DNA from: UBA7672 sp965279085
GTDB lineage: Bacteria > Pseudomonadota > Alphaproteobacteria > Caulobacterales > Hyphomonadaceae
Direction of reading: 5' to 3'
Length of the DNA stretch: 64,000 bases
Assembly (NCBI GenBank): GCA_965279085.1
Contig: OZ257149.1
Coordinates: 1,798,001 to 1,862,000, forward strand
The position numbers and the translations under genes are program-made. The notes beneath the pieces were generated by a model, which was not told where the DNA came from, did no database searches, and worked only from the letters and a program-made list of their open reading frames with translations. Each line of letters opens with the position of its first letter. Position 1 is the stretch's first letter. Of the stretch, positions 41,690 through 50,799 are shown one piece after another.

Positions 41690-43147
41690 CTACACGCTCG
41701 CGAGTCGCTCCTTCCTCAGCGCACTCCGCCTCACCTTCCCGGCTTCGTCACGGAGGGGTTCGTTGACCCATTCGAAGGTGCGCGGGGTCTTGTAGCGGAC
41801 GAGGTGGTTGGCGAGATGGGCGAGAAGCGCCTTCTCGTCGGCAGGGCCGGCTGGGCGGTCGATGATGGCGTGGAGGCGGTTGCCGGTGTTGTCGTCGGTA
41901 AGGCCGATGACGGCGGAGGAGCGGACGCCGGGGAATGAGTCGAGCGCGGCTTCGACTTCGGCGGGATAGATGTTGGCGCCGCCGACGATGATCATGTCGG
42001 AGAGGCGGTCAGCGAGATAGAGGAAGCCGTCGGCATCCATCCAGCCCATGTCGCCGAGGCTTTCCCAGCCGCCTTCGATCGCCTTCGCGGTGGCGCCGAG
42101 ATAGCGGTAGGTGGTGCCCTGCCCCGTGAGCGGGCGGAGGTAGACTTCGCCGACTTCTCCCGGTGGAAGCGTCTGGCCGTCTTCGCCGACGATCTTCATC
42201 TCGCAGGTGTCGACGGGCTTGCCGACGGAGCCACGATGGTTGAGCCAGTCCTGGCCCTGGATGGTGGTGGAGCCTTGGCCCTCGGTGCCACCGTAGAGCT
42301 CCCAGATCACCGACGGGCCTAGCCATTCGATGAAGCGCTCCTTGAGCCAGGCGGGGCATGGTTCGGCGAGATGCCAGAGCGAGCGGAGGCTGGAGAGATC
42401 GAAGCTAGTGCGCGCGGCTTCGGGCATCGCCCAGATGCGGCGCATCATGGTGGGGACCATGTAGCAGGTGTCGACGCGCAGGCGTTCGATCGTGCGAAGC
42501 GTCTGCTCGGCGTCGAAGCGTGTGGTGATGCCGACGGTGCAGCCCTTGAAGAGGGCGAACATGCACCAGAGGAAAGGTCCGTTGTGATAGAGCGGGCCGG
42601 GCACGAGCATCACGCCGCCTTGCTGGATTTCGAGGGCGGGCGTTTCAGGATCGCATTCACCGAGCGCCTTGGAGACGATGAGCTTCGGGCGGCCCGTGGA
42701 GCCGCCGGATGTCATGGCTTTCAGCGATGAGGCCGTGCGTTCAGGCAAGGGCGCACCGGAGAGGCTAGCGTCTGGCTTGAAGTTTTCGGGCACGGATGGC
42801 GTTGGCGCGTATTCGTTCGGGGCGCAGCCGACGACGAGCGCGGGTTTGCCGAGTTCGACGATCTGGTCGCGCTCGAGCTTCGGCAACTTTGACGAGATCG
42901 GCTGGGGCGTGGCGCCCAGCTTCCATGTGGCAAAGCAGGCTTCGATGAATTCGATCCCGTTTGGGAGAGCGATGGTGACGAACTGGTCCTTGCCGACGCC
43001 GAGCGCCTCGTAGGCTCGCGCCAGCCGGTTGGTGCGTTCTTCCAGTTCGGCCCAGGTCACGGAGGCGCCTTCATGGTCGATGGCGACGCGATCGGGCTGG
43101 ATTGCGGCCCAGTGGGCAACAATTCGCGACAGCGAAATTATCGGCAT
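41690..43147 (-). CDS. Acyl-CoA ligase (AMP-binding family)
   Basis: A 485-aa adenylate-forming enzyme that should activate a carboxylic acid to its CoA thioester. Core motifs: the phosphate-binding loop MTSGGSTGRPKL, A5-type ELYGGTEG, GDMGWMDADGFLYLADR with the ribose-binding Asp and hinge, IIVGGANIYPAEVE, and the A10 lysine in DEAGKVRRSAL. The length and the GxNIYPAEVE form fit medium-chain or bile-acid/steroid-type ligases; the acid is not determinable. Start ATG 43145-43147; a frame open to 43243 adds Arg-rich unlikely sequence. It is flanked on both sides by quinoprotein genes on the other strand, so the enzymes may belong to one catabolic route. Confidence 0.87.
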   Translation of the reverse strand: MPIISLSRIVAHWAAIQPDRVAIDHEGASVTWAELEERTNRLARAYEALGVGKDQFVTIALPNGIEFIEACFATWKLGATPQPISSKLPKLERDQIVELGKPALVVGCAPNEYAPTPSVPENFKPDASLSGAPLPERTASSLKAMTSGGSTGRPKLIVSKALGECDPETPALEIQQGGVMLVPGPLYHNGPFLWCMFALFKGCTVGITTRFDAEQTLRTIERLRVDTCYMVPTMMRRIWAMPEAARTSFDLSSLRSLWHLAEPCPAWLKERFIEWLGPSVIWELYGGTEGQGSTTIQGQDWLNHRGSVGKPVDTCEMKIVGEDGQTLPPGEVGEVYLRPLTGQGTTYRYLGATAKAIEGGWESLGDMGWMDADGFLYLADRLSDMIIVGGANIYPAEVEAALDSFPGVRSSAVIGLTDDNTGNRLHAIIDRPAGPADEKALLAHLANHLVRYKTPRTFEWVNEPLRDEAGKVRRSALRKERLASV

Positions 43148-43351
43148 TGTCTGTGTCTCCGCTGGCCGCCGGGATGATCGTCGAATGCCGGATGCGCATT
43201 GGCAAGGCAAAGGGCGGTATGGTGTGCGCCGATGTCGCCGCAAGTCTCTCCTAACGGAAGTAGTTGACGCGGACGTTAGGTAAGGCGGATTGTGTACGCA
43301 GCAGTTTCGCGCCGCACAGGAGATGCGGCCGGATTCGCGGGAGGATTATCC

Positions 43352-45283
43352 ATGCTTCGCACGCTCGCTTCGGCCGTGGCGCTTTCGGCGCTTGCGCTGG
43401 CTTCCTGCACGACGCCGGCGGAGACAATGGACGCCCCCCCGCAGGTGGCGGCGACTGAACCTGCACAACTGGCGGGCCCGCATCCGGGCGAGGCGGTCTA
43501 CAAGACGCGCTGCGCGGCATGTCACGACAATTCGGCGGCCACGAAAGCGCCCTCGCCAGAGATGCTGGCGCGGCTGACGCCCGGCCATATCACCAACTCG
43601 CTGATGACCGGGATCATGATCCCGCAGGCGGTGGGGCTGAGCTCGAAGGAAGTCTCCGACGTGTCGAACTGGCTCGCCAAGGGCGGCGAGCAGGACGACA
43701 GCTGGACGACGGCCATGCGTTGCCCTGCTTCGCGCGCGACGCCGAAGCTGGATGCGGCGCCGACCGTGGCGACGTTCGGCTTCAATACAAGCAACACGCG
43801 CACGCTCGATCCGGCGAAGGTTGGGCTTGCGGGCAAGGACCTGACCAAGCTGGAGCTGGCCTGGGTGGTGGCGTTCCCGAACACGATCACGATGCGCAGC
43901 CAGGCGGCCGTGGTCGGCAACACGCTGTTCGTGCCGGTGGGCGAGAGCAACAACCGGCTGTTCGCGTTCGACATCTCGGACAACGCCAGGCCCTGCATCC
44001 AGTGGATCTATGAGGGCAAGCAGACGCTGCGCACGAGCGCGGGCTTCGGCACGCGCAAGGACGGCAAGAAGATCGTCATGGTCGGCGACATGGGCGGGTT
44101 CGTTCATGCGATCGACGCGATGAACGGCAAGGAGCTGTGGGCCGAGCACATGGGCCTGTTCCCGGGCTCGATCTCGACGGGCACGCCGGTGCTGGTCGGC
44201 GACAAGGTGATCGCGCCCTCCTCCCAGTACGAGATCATGCTGGCGGGACAGGACAGCCATGAGTGCTGCAAGATCCATGGCGGCGTGGTTGCGCTGGACG
44301 CAATGACAGGCAAGCGCGTGTGGGAAGGCCACACGATGGAGCAGGCGAAGCCGCTGCGCGATCGCGGTGACGGCAAGATGATCTGGGGACCTTCCGGCGC
44401 GCCAGTGTGGAACTCGCCGTCGATCGATCTCAAGCGCGGCCTTCTCTATGTCGGCACCGGCGAGGCCAACTCGGCGCCGGCGCACAAGAACACCAACGCC
44501 ATCATGGCGTTCGACATGAAGGATGGCGCGATCAAATGGTCCCACCAGGCGACGGCTGACGACGTCTATAACGTCGGCTGCGGTCCGCGCGGGGGCGGAC
44601 TGAACTGCGCGAAGGAGCACGAGACGGTCTATCGCGACGTCGACTTCGGCGCCTCGACCATCATCGCCAAGGCGCCCAACGGCAAGGAGCTCGTCCTCGC
44701 GGGGCAGAAATCCGGAACCGTGTGGGCGATGGACCCGGACACCGGCAAGGTGGTGTGGCGGCGCGACATCGGCACGGGCGGCGCGATGGGCGGCGTGCAC
44801 TGGGGCCTCGCGGCGGATGATACACACGTCTATGCGCCGATCTCCAACGCGGGCCGTCCGATTCCCGGACAGGATGTGGCGGATACGATCAAGCCGGGCC
44901 TCTATGCGGTGAACCTCAATGACGGTTCGATCGACTGGACCTTCCACGTCACGGGCGCGTGCACGGATGCAGAGAAGAAGTTCGTGCCGCGCTGTGCTGG
45001 GCTCTATGGCCTCTCCGGCGCGCCGACAGTGATCGGCGACCACGTCATCACGGGCGGGCTCGATGGGCGGCTCTACATGCTGGAGCGCAAGACCGGAAAG
45101 CTGGTCTGGCAGTTCAGCACCGCGCGCGATTTCGAGACGATCAACGGCGTCAAGGGCAATGGCGCGGCGGTGGACAACGCCTCGATCATCGCGGCGAACG
45201 GGCTGGTGATCATGAACTCGGGCTATGGCCTCTTCGGCCAGGGCGCGGGCAACGTGATGATCGCTTTCAAGCCGAAGAACTAG
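43352..45283 (+). CDS. Cytochrome c plus PQQ-type beta-propeller lipoprotein (2 of 3)
   Basis: A 643-aa paralogue of the genes at 39238 and 45318. Lipobox ALASC gives acylated Cys19; the cytochrome c motif CAACH is at residues 54-58 in the shared context HPGEAVYKTRCAACHDN. The propeller has the repeats HAIDAMNGKELW, LDAMTGKRVW, FDMKDGAIKW, MDPDTGKVVW and LERKTGKLVW, the GPSGAPVWNSPSIDLKRG block and a vicinal Cys pair near residue 304 (ECCKIHGG). It precedes the third copy by 34 bp, so these two form an operon. A GGGAGGA site lies before ATG 43352. Confidence 0.86.
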   Translation: MLRTLASAVALSALALASCTTPAETMDAPPQVAATEPAQLAGPHPGEAVYKTRCAACHDNSAATKAPSPEMLARLTPGHITNSLMTGIMIPQAVGLSSKEVSDVSNWLAKGGEQDDSWTTAMRCPASRATPKLDAAPTVATFGFNTSNTRTLDPAKVGLAGKDLTKLELAWVVAFPNTITMRSQAAVVGNTLFVPVGESNNRLFAFDISDNARPCIQWIYEGKQTLRTSAGFGTRKDGKKIVMVGDMGGFVHAIDAMNGKELWAEHMGLFPGSISTGTPVLVGDKVIAPSSQYEIMLAGQDSHECCKIHGGVVALDAMTGKRVWEGHTMEQAKPLRDRGDGKMIWGPSGAPVWNSPSIDLKRGLLYVGTGEANSAPAHKNTNAIMAFDMKDGAIKWSHQATADDVYNVGCGPRGGGLNCAKEHETVYRDVDFGASTIIAKAPNGKELVLAGQKSGTVWAMDPDTGKVVWRRDIGTGGAMGGVHWGLAADDTHVYAPISNAGRPIPGQDVADTIKPGLYAVNLNDGSIDWTFHVTGACTDAEKKFVPRCAGLYGLSGAPTVIGDHVITGGLDGRLYMLERKTGKLVWQFSTARDFETINGVKGNGAAVDNASIIAANGLVIMNSGYGLFGQGAGNVMIAFKPKN

Positions 45284-45317
45284 TGCTGGCCTGAAGGTCA
45301 GGCACGGAGAAACAAAG

Positions 45318-47246
45318 ATGTTCAGGATAATCGCTTCGAGCCTTGCCTTGTCGGCAGCGCTCGCACTCGGCGCGTGCAGCACGCCGGCGCAGGATCCCAT
45401 TGTCGAGGCGGCGCATCATGGCGAGGCGACGGCTCTCTCCAAGGCCGCGGGCGAAGGGGTCTACAAGACCCACTGCGCCGCGTGCCATGACAATCCGGAG
45501 GCGACGAAAGCGCCTACGCGCGAAGCGCTGAGCCGCGTTTCGGCGCTGAACATCACCAACGCGCTGATCATGGGCAAGATGACCGCGCAGGGCGCGGCGC
45601 TGTCCGCCGTCGAAGTGTCGAACGTGTCCGACTTCCTTTCCGCCGGTGAAGCCAATGCGACGGGATGGATCGAGCCCAACCGCTGCACGGGCGACCGCCG
45701 CACGCCGAAGCTGAACGCCAAGCCGACTGTTTCGGGCTTCGGTTACGACTATTCGAACAAGCGCGAGCTCTCTTTCGCACAGGCTGGGCTCAAGCCGGGC
45801 GATCTCGACAATCTGGAAGTCGCCTGGACGATGGCCTTCCCGCAGGTCGGCACGATGCGCGGACAGGCAGCGATCGTGGGCGACACGATGTTCCTGCCGA
45901 TGTCTGACAACAACCGCGTCTTCGCGCTCGACATCGCCGGCCAGAAGCCGTGCGTGCAATGGGTCTATGATGGCGGCCGCGCGCTGCGCACGTCGGCCGG
46001 CTATGGCGAGCTGTCGAACGGCCAGAAGATCGTGATGGTCGGCGACATGGGCGGGTTCGTCCACGCGCTCGATGCGAAGACCGGCCGCAAGCTCTGGGTG
46101 ACCGATGTCACCTTCTTCAAGAACCAGATGGTGACCTCGACGCCGGTTCTCTACAAGGATCGCGTCTTCGCGCCGATCTCGCAGTACGAACTCGCGAGCG
46201 CCGCGGCAGACGCCTATGTGTGCTGCAAGGCGCGTGGCGGCGTCACCGCAATCGACGCAAAGACCGGCAAGAAGATCTGGGCGACGGCGACGATGCCGGA
46301 GGCCAAGCCGATCAAGGATCGCGGCGATGGACAGTTCATCTGGGGTCCGTCTGGCGCGCCGATCTGGAATTCCGCCTCGATCGATGTGAAGCGCAACCGT
46401 CTCTATGTCGGCACGGGCGAAGCGAACTCCGGCCCCGCGCACGAGAACACCGACGCGCTGATGTCGTTCGATCTCGACACGGGCAAGATCCTCTGGAGTC
46501 ATCAGGCGACGAAGGACGATGTCTACAACGCCGGCTGCTTCCCGGGACGCGAGACGAACAAGAACTGCTCGGGGCCGACCGTTTATCGTGACGTCGACTT
46601 CGGCGCCTCGACCATTCTGGCGACAGCGCCGAACGGGAAGGACCTCGTGCTGGGCGGGCAGAAATCCGGCTCGGTATGGGCGATGAACCCGGACAAGGGC
46701 GAAGTCGTGTGGCGGACGGCGCTGGGCCATGGCACGGCGATGGGCGGCATCCACTGGGGCATCGCGGCGGACGACAAGTTTGTCTACGCACCGATCTCCA
46801 ACACGGGCCGGCCGGTTCCGACCGACCCGGCCTTTGATCCCAACCTGATCAAGCCGGGCATCTATGCACTAAACCTCAATGACGGTTCCATCGCCTGGTC
46901 GTTCTTCACGCAGGCGGACTGCACAGGCGAGCGGCAGAAGCGCGTGCCAGGATGCGGCCGTCTCTATGGCCTTTCGGGCGCACCGTCGGTGATCGGCGAT
47001 TATGTCGTGACAGGCGGCCTCGATGGCTGGCTGTACGTGCTCGACAAGAAGACCGGGGCGCTGAAGTGGAAGTATGACACCGCGCAAACCTATCAGGGCG
47101 TCAACGGCGTCGAGGGGAATGGCGGGTCGATCGACGCCGCCTCGATCATCGCGACGCGCGGCCTGCTGATCATGAACTCCGGCTACGGCATGTTCGGCCA
47201 GGCGCCGGGCAACGTGATGATCGCGTTCCGGCCGAAGAAGGGCTGA
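45318..47246 (+). CDS. Cytochrome c plus PQQ-type beta-propeller lipoprotein (3 of 3)
   Basis: A 642-aa paralogue of the two preceding quinoproteins. Lipobox LGAC gives acylated Cys20; the haem motif CAACH is at residues 53-57; the vicinal Cys pair is near residue 301 (VCCKARGG). Propeller repeats include FALDIAGQKPCVQW, HALDAKTGRKLW, IDAKTGKKIW, FDLDTGKILW, MNPDKGEVVW and LDKKTGALKW. It lacks the HPGEAVY lead-in of the other two and has HGEATALSKAAGEGVYK instead. It is last in the two-gene unit. The haem would accept electrons from the reduced quinone, if PQQ is indeed bound. Confidence 0.86.
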   Translation: MFRIIASSLALSAALALGACSTPAQDPIVEAAHHGEATALSKAAGEGVYKTHCAACHDNPEATKAPTREALSRVSALNITNALIMGKMTAQGAALSAVEVSNVSDFLSAGEANATGWIEPNRCTGDRRTPKLNAKPTVSGFGYDYSNKRELSFAQAGLKPGDLDNLEVAWTMAFPQVGTMRGQAAIVGDTMFLPMSDNNRVFALDIAGQKPCVQWVYDGGRALRTSAGYGELSNGQKIVMVGDMGGFVHALDAKTGRKLWVTDVTFFKNQMVTSTPVLYKDRVFAPISQYELASAAADAYVCCKARGGVTAIDAKTGKKIWATATMPEAKPIKDRGDGQFIWGPSGAPIWNSASIDVKRNRLYVGTGEANSGPAHENTDALMSFDLDTGKILWSHQATKDDVYNAGCFPGRETNKNCSGPTVYRDVDFGASTILATAPNGKDLVLGGQKSGSVWAMNPDKGEVVWRTALGHGTAMGGIHWGIAADDKFVYAPISNTGRPVPTDPAFDPNLIKPGIYALNLNDGSIAWSFFTQADCTGERQKRVPGCGRLYGLSGAPSVIGDYVVTGGLDGWLYVLDKKTGALKWKYDTAQTYQGVNGVEGNGGSIDAASIIATRGLLIMNSGYGMFGQAPGNVMIAFRPKKG

Positions 47247-47249
47247 TCA

Positions 47250-47438
47250 CTACTTCGCTCCGTCGTCCTCGTTCTTACCACGCGCCCCAATGTTCTCGCC
47301 GCGCGCCGCAATTCCCATTGCGATGCCTAGAGCAACACCGAAGCCAATCCCGATGGCGATGTTGTCGAGTATCGTTGCGCCCATAGCTGCGCCGATGGCG
47401 ATACCAACCGCAACCCACGTGCCAAAGTGCCTGTTCAT
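47250..47438 (-). CDS. Small glycine-zipper membrane protein
   Basis: A 62-aa protein, mostly one or two hydrophobic helices with regularly spaced Gly and Ala (VAVGIAIGAAMGATIL and IGIGFGVALGIAMGIAA), the pattern of glycine-zipper packing, with a short polar C-terminus rich in Asn, Lys and Asp. It is convergent with the third quinoprotein gene, 3 bp apart. The frame is short and unsupported by homology I can recall, but the composition is unlike a chance frame. Confidence 0.5.
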   Translation of the reverse strand: MNRHFGTWVAVGIAIGAAMGATILDNIAIGIGFGVALGIAMGIAARGENIGARGKNEDDGAK

Positions 47439-47529
47439 TACGAACTAACGCCTAAGCAGCGTTGTGGTTCGCCTACGGACTTGCGTCCCCCTCCCCGCCG
47501 CCGCTAGTGACGCCGGGAGGAGACGCGTC

Positions 47530-48537
47530 ATGGCCAACGAGAAGGACAAGCTGGTTCGCGACCAGCCGGTGGAGATGCCGGCCGAGCAGGGGCCGCTGGC
47601 GCCGTATCACGGCGAACAGCCGGCCGCGCCGCAATGGTTCACCGACGCCATCGCCGTTCCGTACCAGACTGACTATGTCGACTGCGAAGGCGCGAAGATC
47701 CAATACCAGTCATGGGGCGACAGATCGAAGCCTGGCCTGTTGCTCGTGCATGGCAACGGCGCTCATGCGCATTGGTGGGACTTCGTCGCGCCCTATCTGA
47801 CGGACGACTATCATGTCGTCGCCATGACGTTCTCGGGCATGGGCGACAGCGGTTGGCGCGACAGCTACGCGATGGAGGTTTTCGCGCGTGAGCAGCTGGC
47901 CGTGTGCGAGGCTGCCGGGTTCTTCAGCCACGCCGAGAAGCCGATCATCGTCTCGCATTCCTTCGGCGGCTTTGTGACCATTCTCACCGGCGCGGAGTAC
48001 GGCGACCGTTTCACCGGCATCGTTATCGTCGACTCGCCCGTGAACCCGCCGGATCGTCCGCGTTCGGGGCCGCCCAAGGCGATCCGTGGCAACCGGGTCT
48101 ATCCGACGCTCGAGAAGGCGCTGTCGCGGTTCCGGCTGGCGCCGCTGCAGCCATGCGAGAACCATTACATCCTCGACTACATCGCGCGCTGGTCGCTTCG
48201 GAAGGCGCCGATGCCGGACGGAACGGGTGATGGCTGGGCGTGGAAGTTCGATCCGTCGATCTGGCAGCGCTTTTCCACGTCGCGCGAGCCGCGTGAGCTG
48301 CTGAAGGAAACCCGCTGCCGCGTTGCGCTCTTCAAGGGCGACAAGTCGGTGATCTGGGAGGATGACGTCGGCGACTACATGCGGGGGCTGCTGAACCGGC
48401 AGGTTCCGTTCGTGGTGATTCCCGAGGCGCGCCATCATGTGATGCTCGACCAGCCGCTGGCCTTCGTGGCGGCGCTGCGGACGCTGCTTCAGGAATGGCG
48501 GTATTCGACATCGGATAGGGCGATCACCGTCCGCTAG
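47530..48537 (+). CDS. Alpha/beta-fold hydrolase
   Basis: A 335-aa alpha/beta hydrolase without signal peptide. The oxyanion segment is LLLVHGNGAHAHWWDF, the nucleophile elbow is IVSHSFGGFVTI (Ser), an acid lies in ALFKGDKSVIWEDD, and the catalytic His is in IPEARHHVMLDQP. The cap domain is of moderate length. Substrate class (ester, lactone or epoxide) cannot be told apart. The ATG at 47530 follows GGGAGGAGACG; an upstream in-frame start at 47464 is rejected because of that site. Monocistronic by position. Confidence 0.87.
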   Translation: MANEKDKLVRDQPVEMPAEQGPLAPYHGEQPAAPQWFTDAIAVPYQTDYVDCEGAKIQYQSWGDRSKPGLLLVHGNGAHAHWWDFVAPYLTDDYHVVAMTFSGMGDSGWRDSYAMEVFAREQLAVCEAAGFFSHAEKPIIVSHSFGGFVTILTGAEYGDRFTGIVIVDSPVNPPDRPRSGPPKAIRGNRVYPTLEKALSRFRLAPLQPCENHYILDYIARWSLRKAPMPDGTGDGWAWKFDPSIWQRFSTSREPRELLKETRCRVALFKGDKSVIWEDDVGDYMRGLLNRQVPFVVIPEARHHVMLDQPLAFVAALRTLLQEWRYSTSDRAITVR

Positions 48538-48683
48538 AAGCAGGTTTCCCCCGGAACCTGCGATTCTCCCGGAAATCATGCAACATTTTCGGGTCTCTGC
48601 GGCCTTCTGAGCGCTTTTCAACCGGGCGCGATGCGGCTACATCGAACCCGCTTTTGCCCACACCACCCGGGAGATGACTCGCG

Positions 48684-49025
48684 ATGGCGCACGCCGAACC
48701 CGCCAACAAGGCCCCGATCGTGACCCCGCCGCCGCATACGGACGCGTACATGGACATGGCCGCCCGCCGCGGCATGTGGAGCGGCTTCGGCAACTTCACG
48801 GCGTGGGGCAGCATGCTCGTCATCCTGGTCGTGGGTTATGCGACCTTCGTGCTGACCATGGGCGTGCCCTGGATCGGCGCCCTGATCGGCTTCGCCGTGT
48901 TCGGCATCGCTGTCGGCCTGCTCATGAACCTCGGCGGCGCATGGGTCGCCACGGTGATCGGGCTCTGCGTGCTGGCGGTGTTCATCGAAATTCTCGTCTG
49001 GCTCGGCGGCGCTCTGCTCGGCTGA
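48684..49025 (+). CDS. aa3-type cytochrome oxidase subunit IV-like membrane protein
   Basis: A 113-aa membrane protein with a polar N-terminus and about three helices. The segment AYMDMAARRGMWSGFGNFTAWGSM resembles the signature of the small bacterial aa3 oxidase subunit IV (COX4_pro_2), which is commonly encoded directly before pntA in alphaproteobacteria, as it is here (24 bp before pntAA). It is longer than the usual 45-60 aa form because extra helices follow (VPWIGALIGFAVFGIAVGLL and later). Its role at the oxidase is not proven. Confidence 0.68.
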   Translation: MAHAEPANKAPIVTPPPHTDAYMDMAARRGMWSGFGNFTAWGSMLVILVVGYATFVLTMGVPWIGALIGFAVFGIAVGLLMNLGGAWVATVIGLCVLAVFIEILVWLGGALLG

Positions 49026-49049
49026 GACGCAGTCGGGTAAGGGGACCAC

Positions 49050-50177
49050 ATGAAGATCGCCGTTCTCAAGGAACGCCGGTTCGACGAAAGCCGCGTCGCG
49101 GCGACGCCGGAATCGGTCAAGAAGCTCATCGGCCTGAAGCATACCGTCGCCATCGAGAACGGCGCCGGGACAACCGCCGGTATCCGTGACGAAGACTATA
49201 CAGCGGCCGGCGCAACGGTTGGCTTGGCCGCCGATGTGCTCAAGGGTGCCGATATCGTCTTCAAGGTTCGCGCGCCGGATGCCGCCGAACTGGCGACGTA
49301 TCCCAAGGGCGCCGCCCTGCTCGGCCTGCTCGACCCCTATTCAGCCAAGGCCGAAGCGGCCGCCTATGCCGGCGCCGGCGTCACCGCCGTGGCGATGGAG
49401 TTCGTTCCCCGCATCACGCGCGCGCAGTCGATGGACGTGCTGTCGAGCCAGGCGAACCTCGCGGGCTATCGCGCAGTCATCGAAGGCTCGCAGCTTTATG
49501 GCCGCGCGCTGCCGATGATGATGACGGCGGCGGGCACGGTCGCGGCAGCGAAAGTGTTCGTGATGGGCGCGGGCGTTGCGGGCCTTCAGGCGATCGCCAC
49601 CGCGCGCCGTCTCGGCGGTGTGGTTTCCGCCACCGACGTTCGCCCCGCCGCCAAGGAACAGGTCGCCTCGCTCGGCGCGAAGTTCATCGCGGTCGAGGAT
49701 GAAGAGTTCAAGGCCGCCGAAACGGCTGCCGGCTATGCCAAGCCGATGTCGCCGGAATACCAGGCCAAGCAGGCCGAACTGGTCGCCGCCCACATCGCCA
49801 AGCAGGACATCGTTGTCACCACGGCGCTGATCCCGGGCCGCGCCGCGCCGGTGCTGGTGACGGAAGCGATGGTGAAATCCATGCGCCCCGGCTCCGTGGT
49901 CGTAGACCTCGCGGTGACACAGGGCGGCAACTGCCCGCTGTCGAAGCCGGATCAGGTCGTCGATGTGAACGGCGTGAAGGTGATCGGGTTCACCAATCTG
50001 CCCGGCCGCATCGCGGCGGACGCCTCGGCGCTCTATGCCCGCAACCTGCTCGCGCTGCTGCCGCTGCTGACGGCAGAGAACGCTGCCTTCGGACCGAAGT
50101 GGGACGATGAGATCGTGAAGGCCGCCGTCCTGACGAAGGGCGGCGCAGTCGTCCACCCGGCATTGAAAGATGGCTGA
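49050..50177 (+). CDS. pntAA: NAD(P) transhydrogenase alpha subunit, part 1
   Basis: A 375-aa cytoplasmic domain I of the proton-translocating transhydrogenase, which binds NAD(H) and passes hydride to NADP in domain III. The N-terminus MKIAVLKERRFDESRVAATP is the alanine-dehydrogenase-like signature, the dinucleotide fold is VMGAGVAGLQAIATARRLGG followed by VSATDVRP, and VTTALIPGRAAPVLVT is conserved. As in Rhodospirillum-type enzymes, the alpha chain is split and the membrane part (pntAB) is a separate gene. The next gene, a small membrane protein, starts 2 bp later. Confidence 0.95.
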   Translation: MKIAVLKERRFDESRVAATPESVKKLIGLKHTVAIENGAGTTAGIRDEDYTAAGATVGLAADVLKGADIVFKVRAPDAAELATYPKGAALLGLLDPYSAKAEAAAYAGAGVTAVAMEFVPRITRAQSMDVLSSQANLAGYRAVIEGSQLYGRALPMMMTAAGTVAAAKVFVMGAGVAGLQAIATARRLGGVVSATDVRPAAKEQVASLGAKFIAVEDEEFKAAETAAGYAKPMSPEYQAKQAELVAAHIAKQDIVVTTALIPGRAAPVLVTEAMVKSMRPGSVVVDLAVTQGGNCPLSKPDQVVDVNGVKVIGFTNLPGRIAADASALYARNLLALLPLLTAENAAFGPKWDDEIVKAAVLTKGGAVVHPALKDG

Positions 50178-50179
50178 CC

Positions 50180-50392
50180 GTGTCGAAGGCGATCGGCCTC
50201 ATCCTCACGATCACCGGCCTGATGCTGGGCTGGTACTTCATACAGATGATCTCGCAGCCGGGCCCCGCGCCGCTGCCCAGCTTCGTGGTCGCGGCGATCG
50301 CCGTCATGATGATCTCGGTCGGCATTCGCTACATTCTCAAGTCCAGCGGCAAGACGAAAAAGAAGAAGCCGGAAGAAGGATCGCCATTATGA
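50180..50392 (+). CDS. Small two-span membrane protein in the pnt operon
   Basis: A 70-aa protein between pntAA and pntAB. It has two hydrophobic segments (about residues 4-22, AIGLILTITGLMLGWYFIQM, and 33-51) and a Lys-rich C-terminus (KSSGKTKKKKPEEG), giving both ends on the cytoplasmic side. The start is GTG at 50180; its stop overlaps the pntAB ATG as ATGA, so pntAB translation is coupled to it. It is not a standard transhydrogenase subunit. It might stabilise the membrane domain. Confidence 0.72.
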   Translation: MSKAIGLILTITGLMLGWYFIQMISQPGPAPLPSFVVAAIAVMMISVGIRYILKSSGKTKKKKPEEGSPL

Positions 50393-50799
50393 TGAAGCGC
50401 CTCGCGGTTCTGACAGGCCTTGCCCTGCTGGCCGCCATGCCAGCCTTCGCGGCCACCGGCGCGGAACAGCCGGACGGGCTGATCTTCCGTCTCGCCATCT
50501 TCGTGCTGGCGATCTTCGTCGGCTACTACGTTGTCTGGTCGGTGACGCCGGCGCTGCATACGCCGCTGATGGCCGTCACCAACGCGATCTCCTCCGTCAT
50601 CATCGTCGGCGCTCTGATCGCCGCTGTTGCCGGCTCAGGCCGGGAGATGACGTCGGACCTCTGGCTCTCCAAGGGCATGGGCGGCGTCGCTGTGGCGCTT
50701 GCGGCCGTGAACATCTTCGGCGGCTTCCTCGTCACGCGCCGCATGCTCGCGATGTACAAGAAGAAAGACAAACCCGAGCCGAAAGCAGAGGCGAAGTGA
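50389..50799 (+). CDS. pntAB: NAD(P) transhydrogenase alpha subunit, part 2
   Basis: A 136-aa membrane portion of the split alpha subunit (half of domain II). After a hydrophobic N-terminus that could be a cleaved signal (MKRLAVLTGLALLAAMPAFA), it has three conserved helices with FVLAIFVGYYVVWSVTPALHTPLMAVTNAISSV as the family hallmark, where the His and Asn take part in proton movement. The start ATG at 50389 is coupled to the small upstream gene. The stop overlaps by one base with the following lipoprotein start (TGATG). Confidence 0.92.
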   Translation: MMKRLAVLTGLALLAAMPAFAATGAEQPDGLIFRLAIFVLAIFVGYYVVWSVTPALHTPLMAVTNAISSVIIVGALIAAVAGSGREMTSDLWLSKGMGGVAVALAAVNIFGGFLVTRRMLAMYKKKDKPEPKAEAK

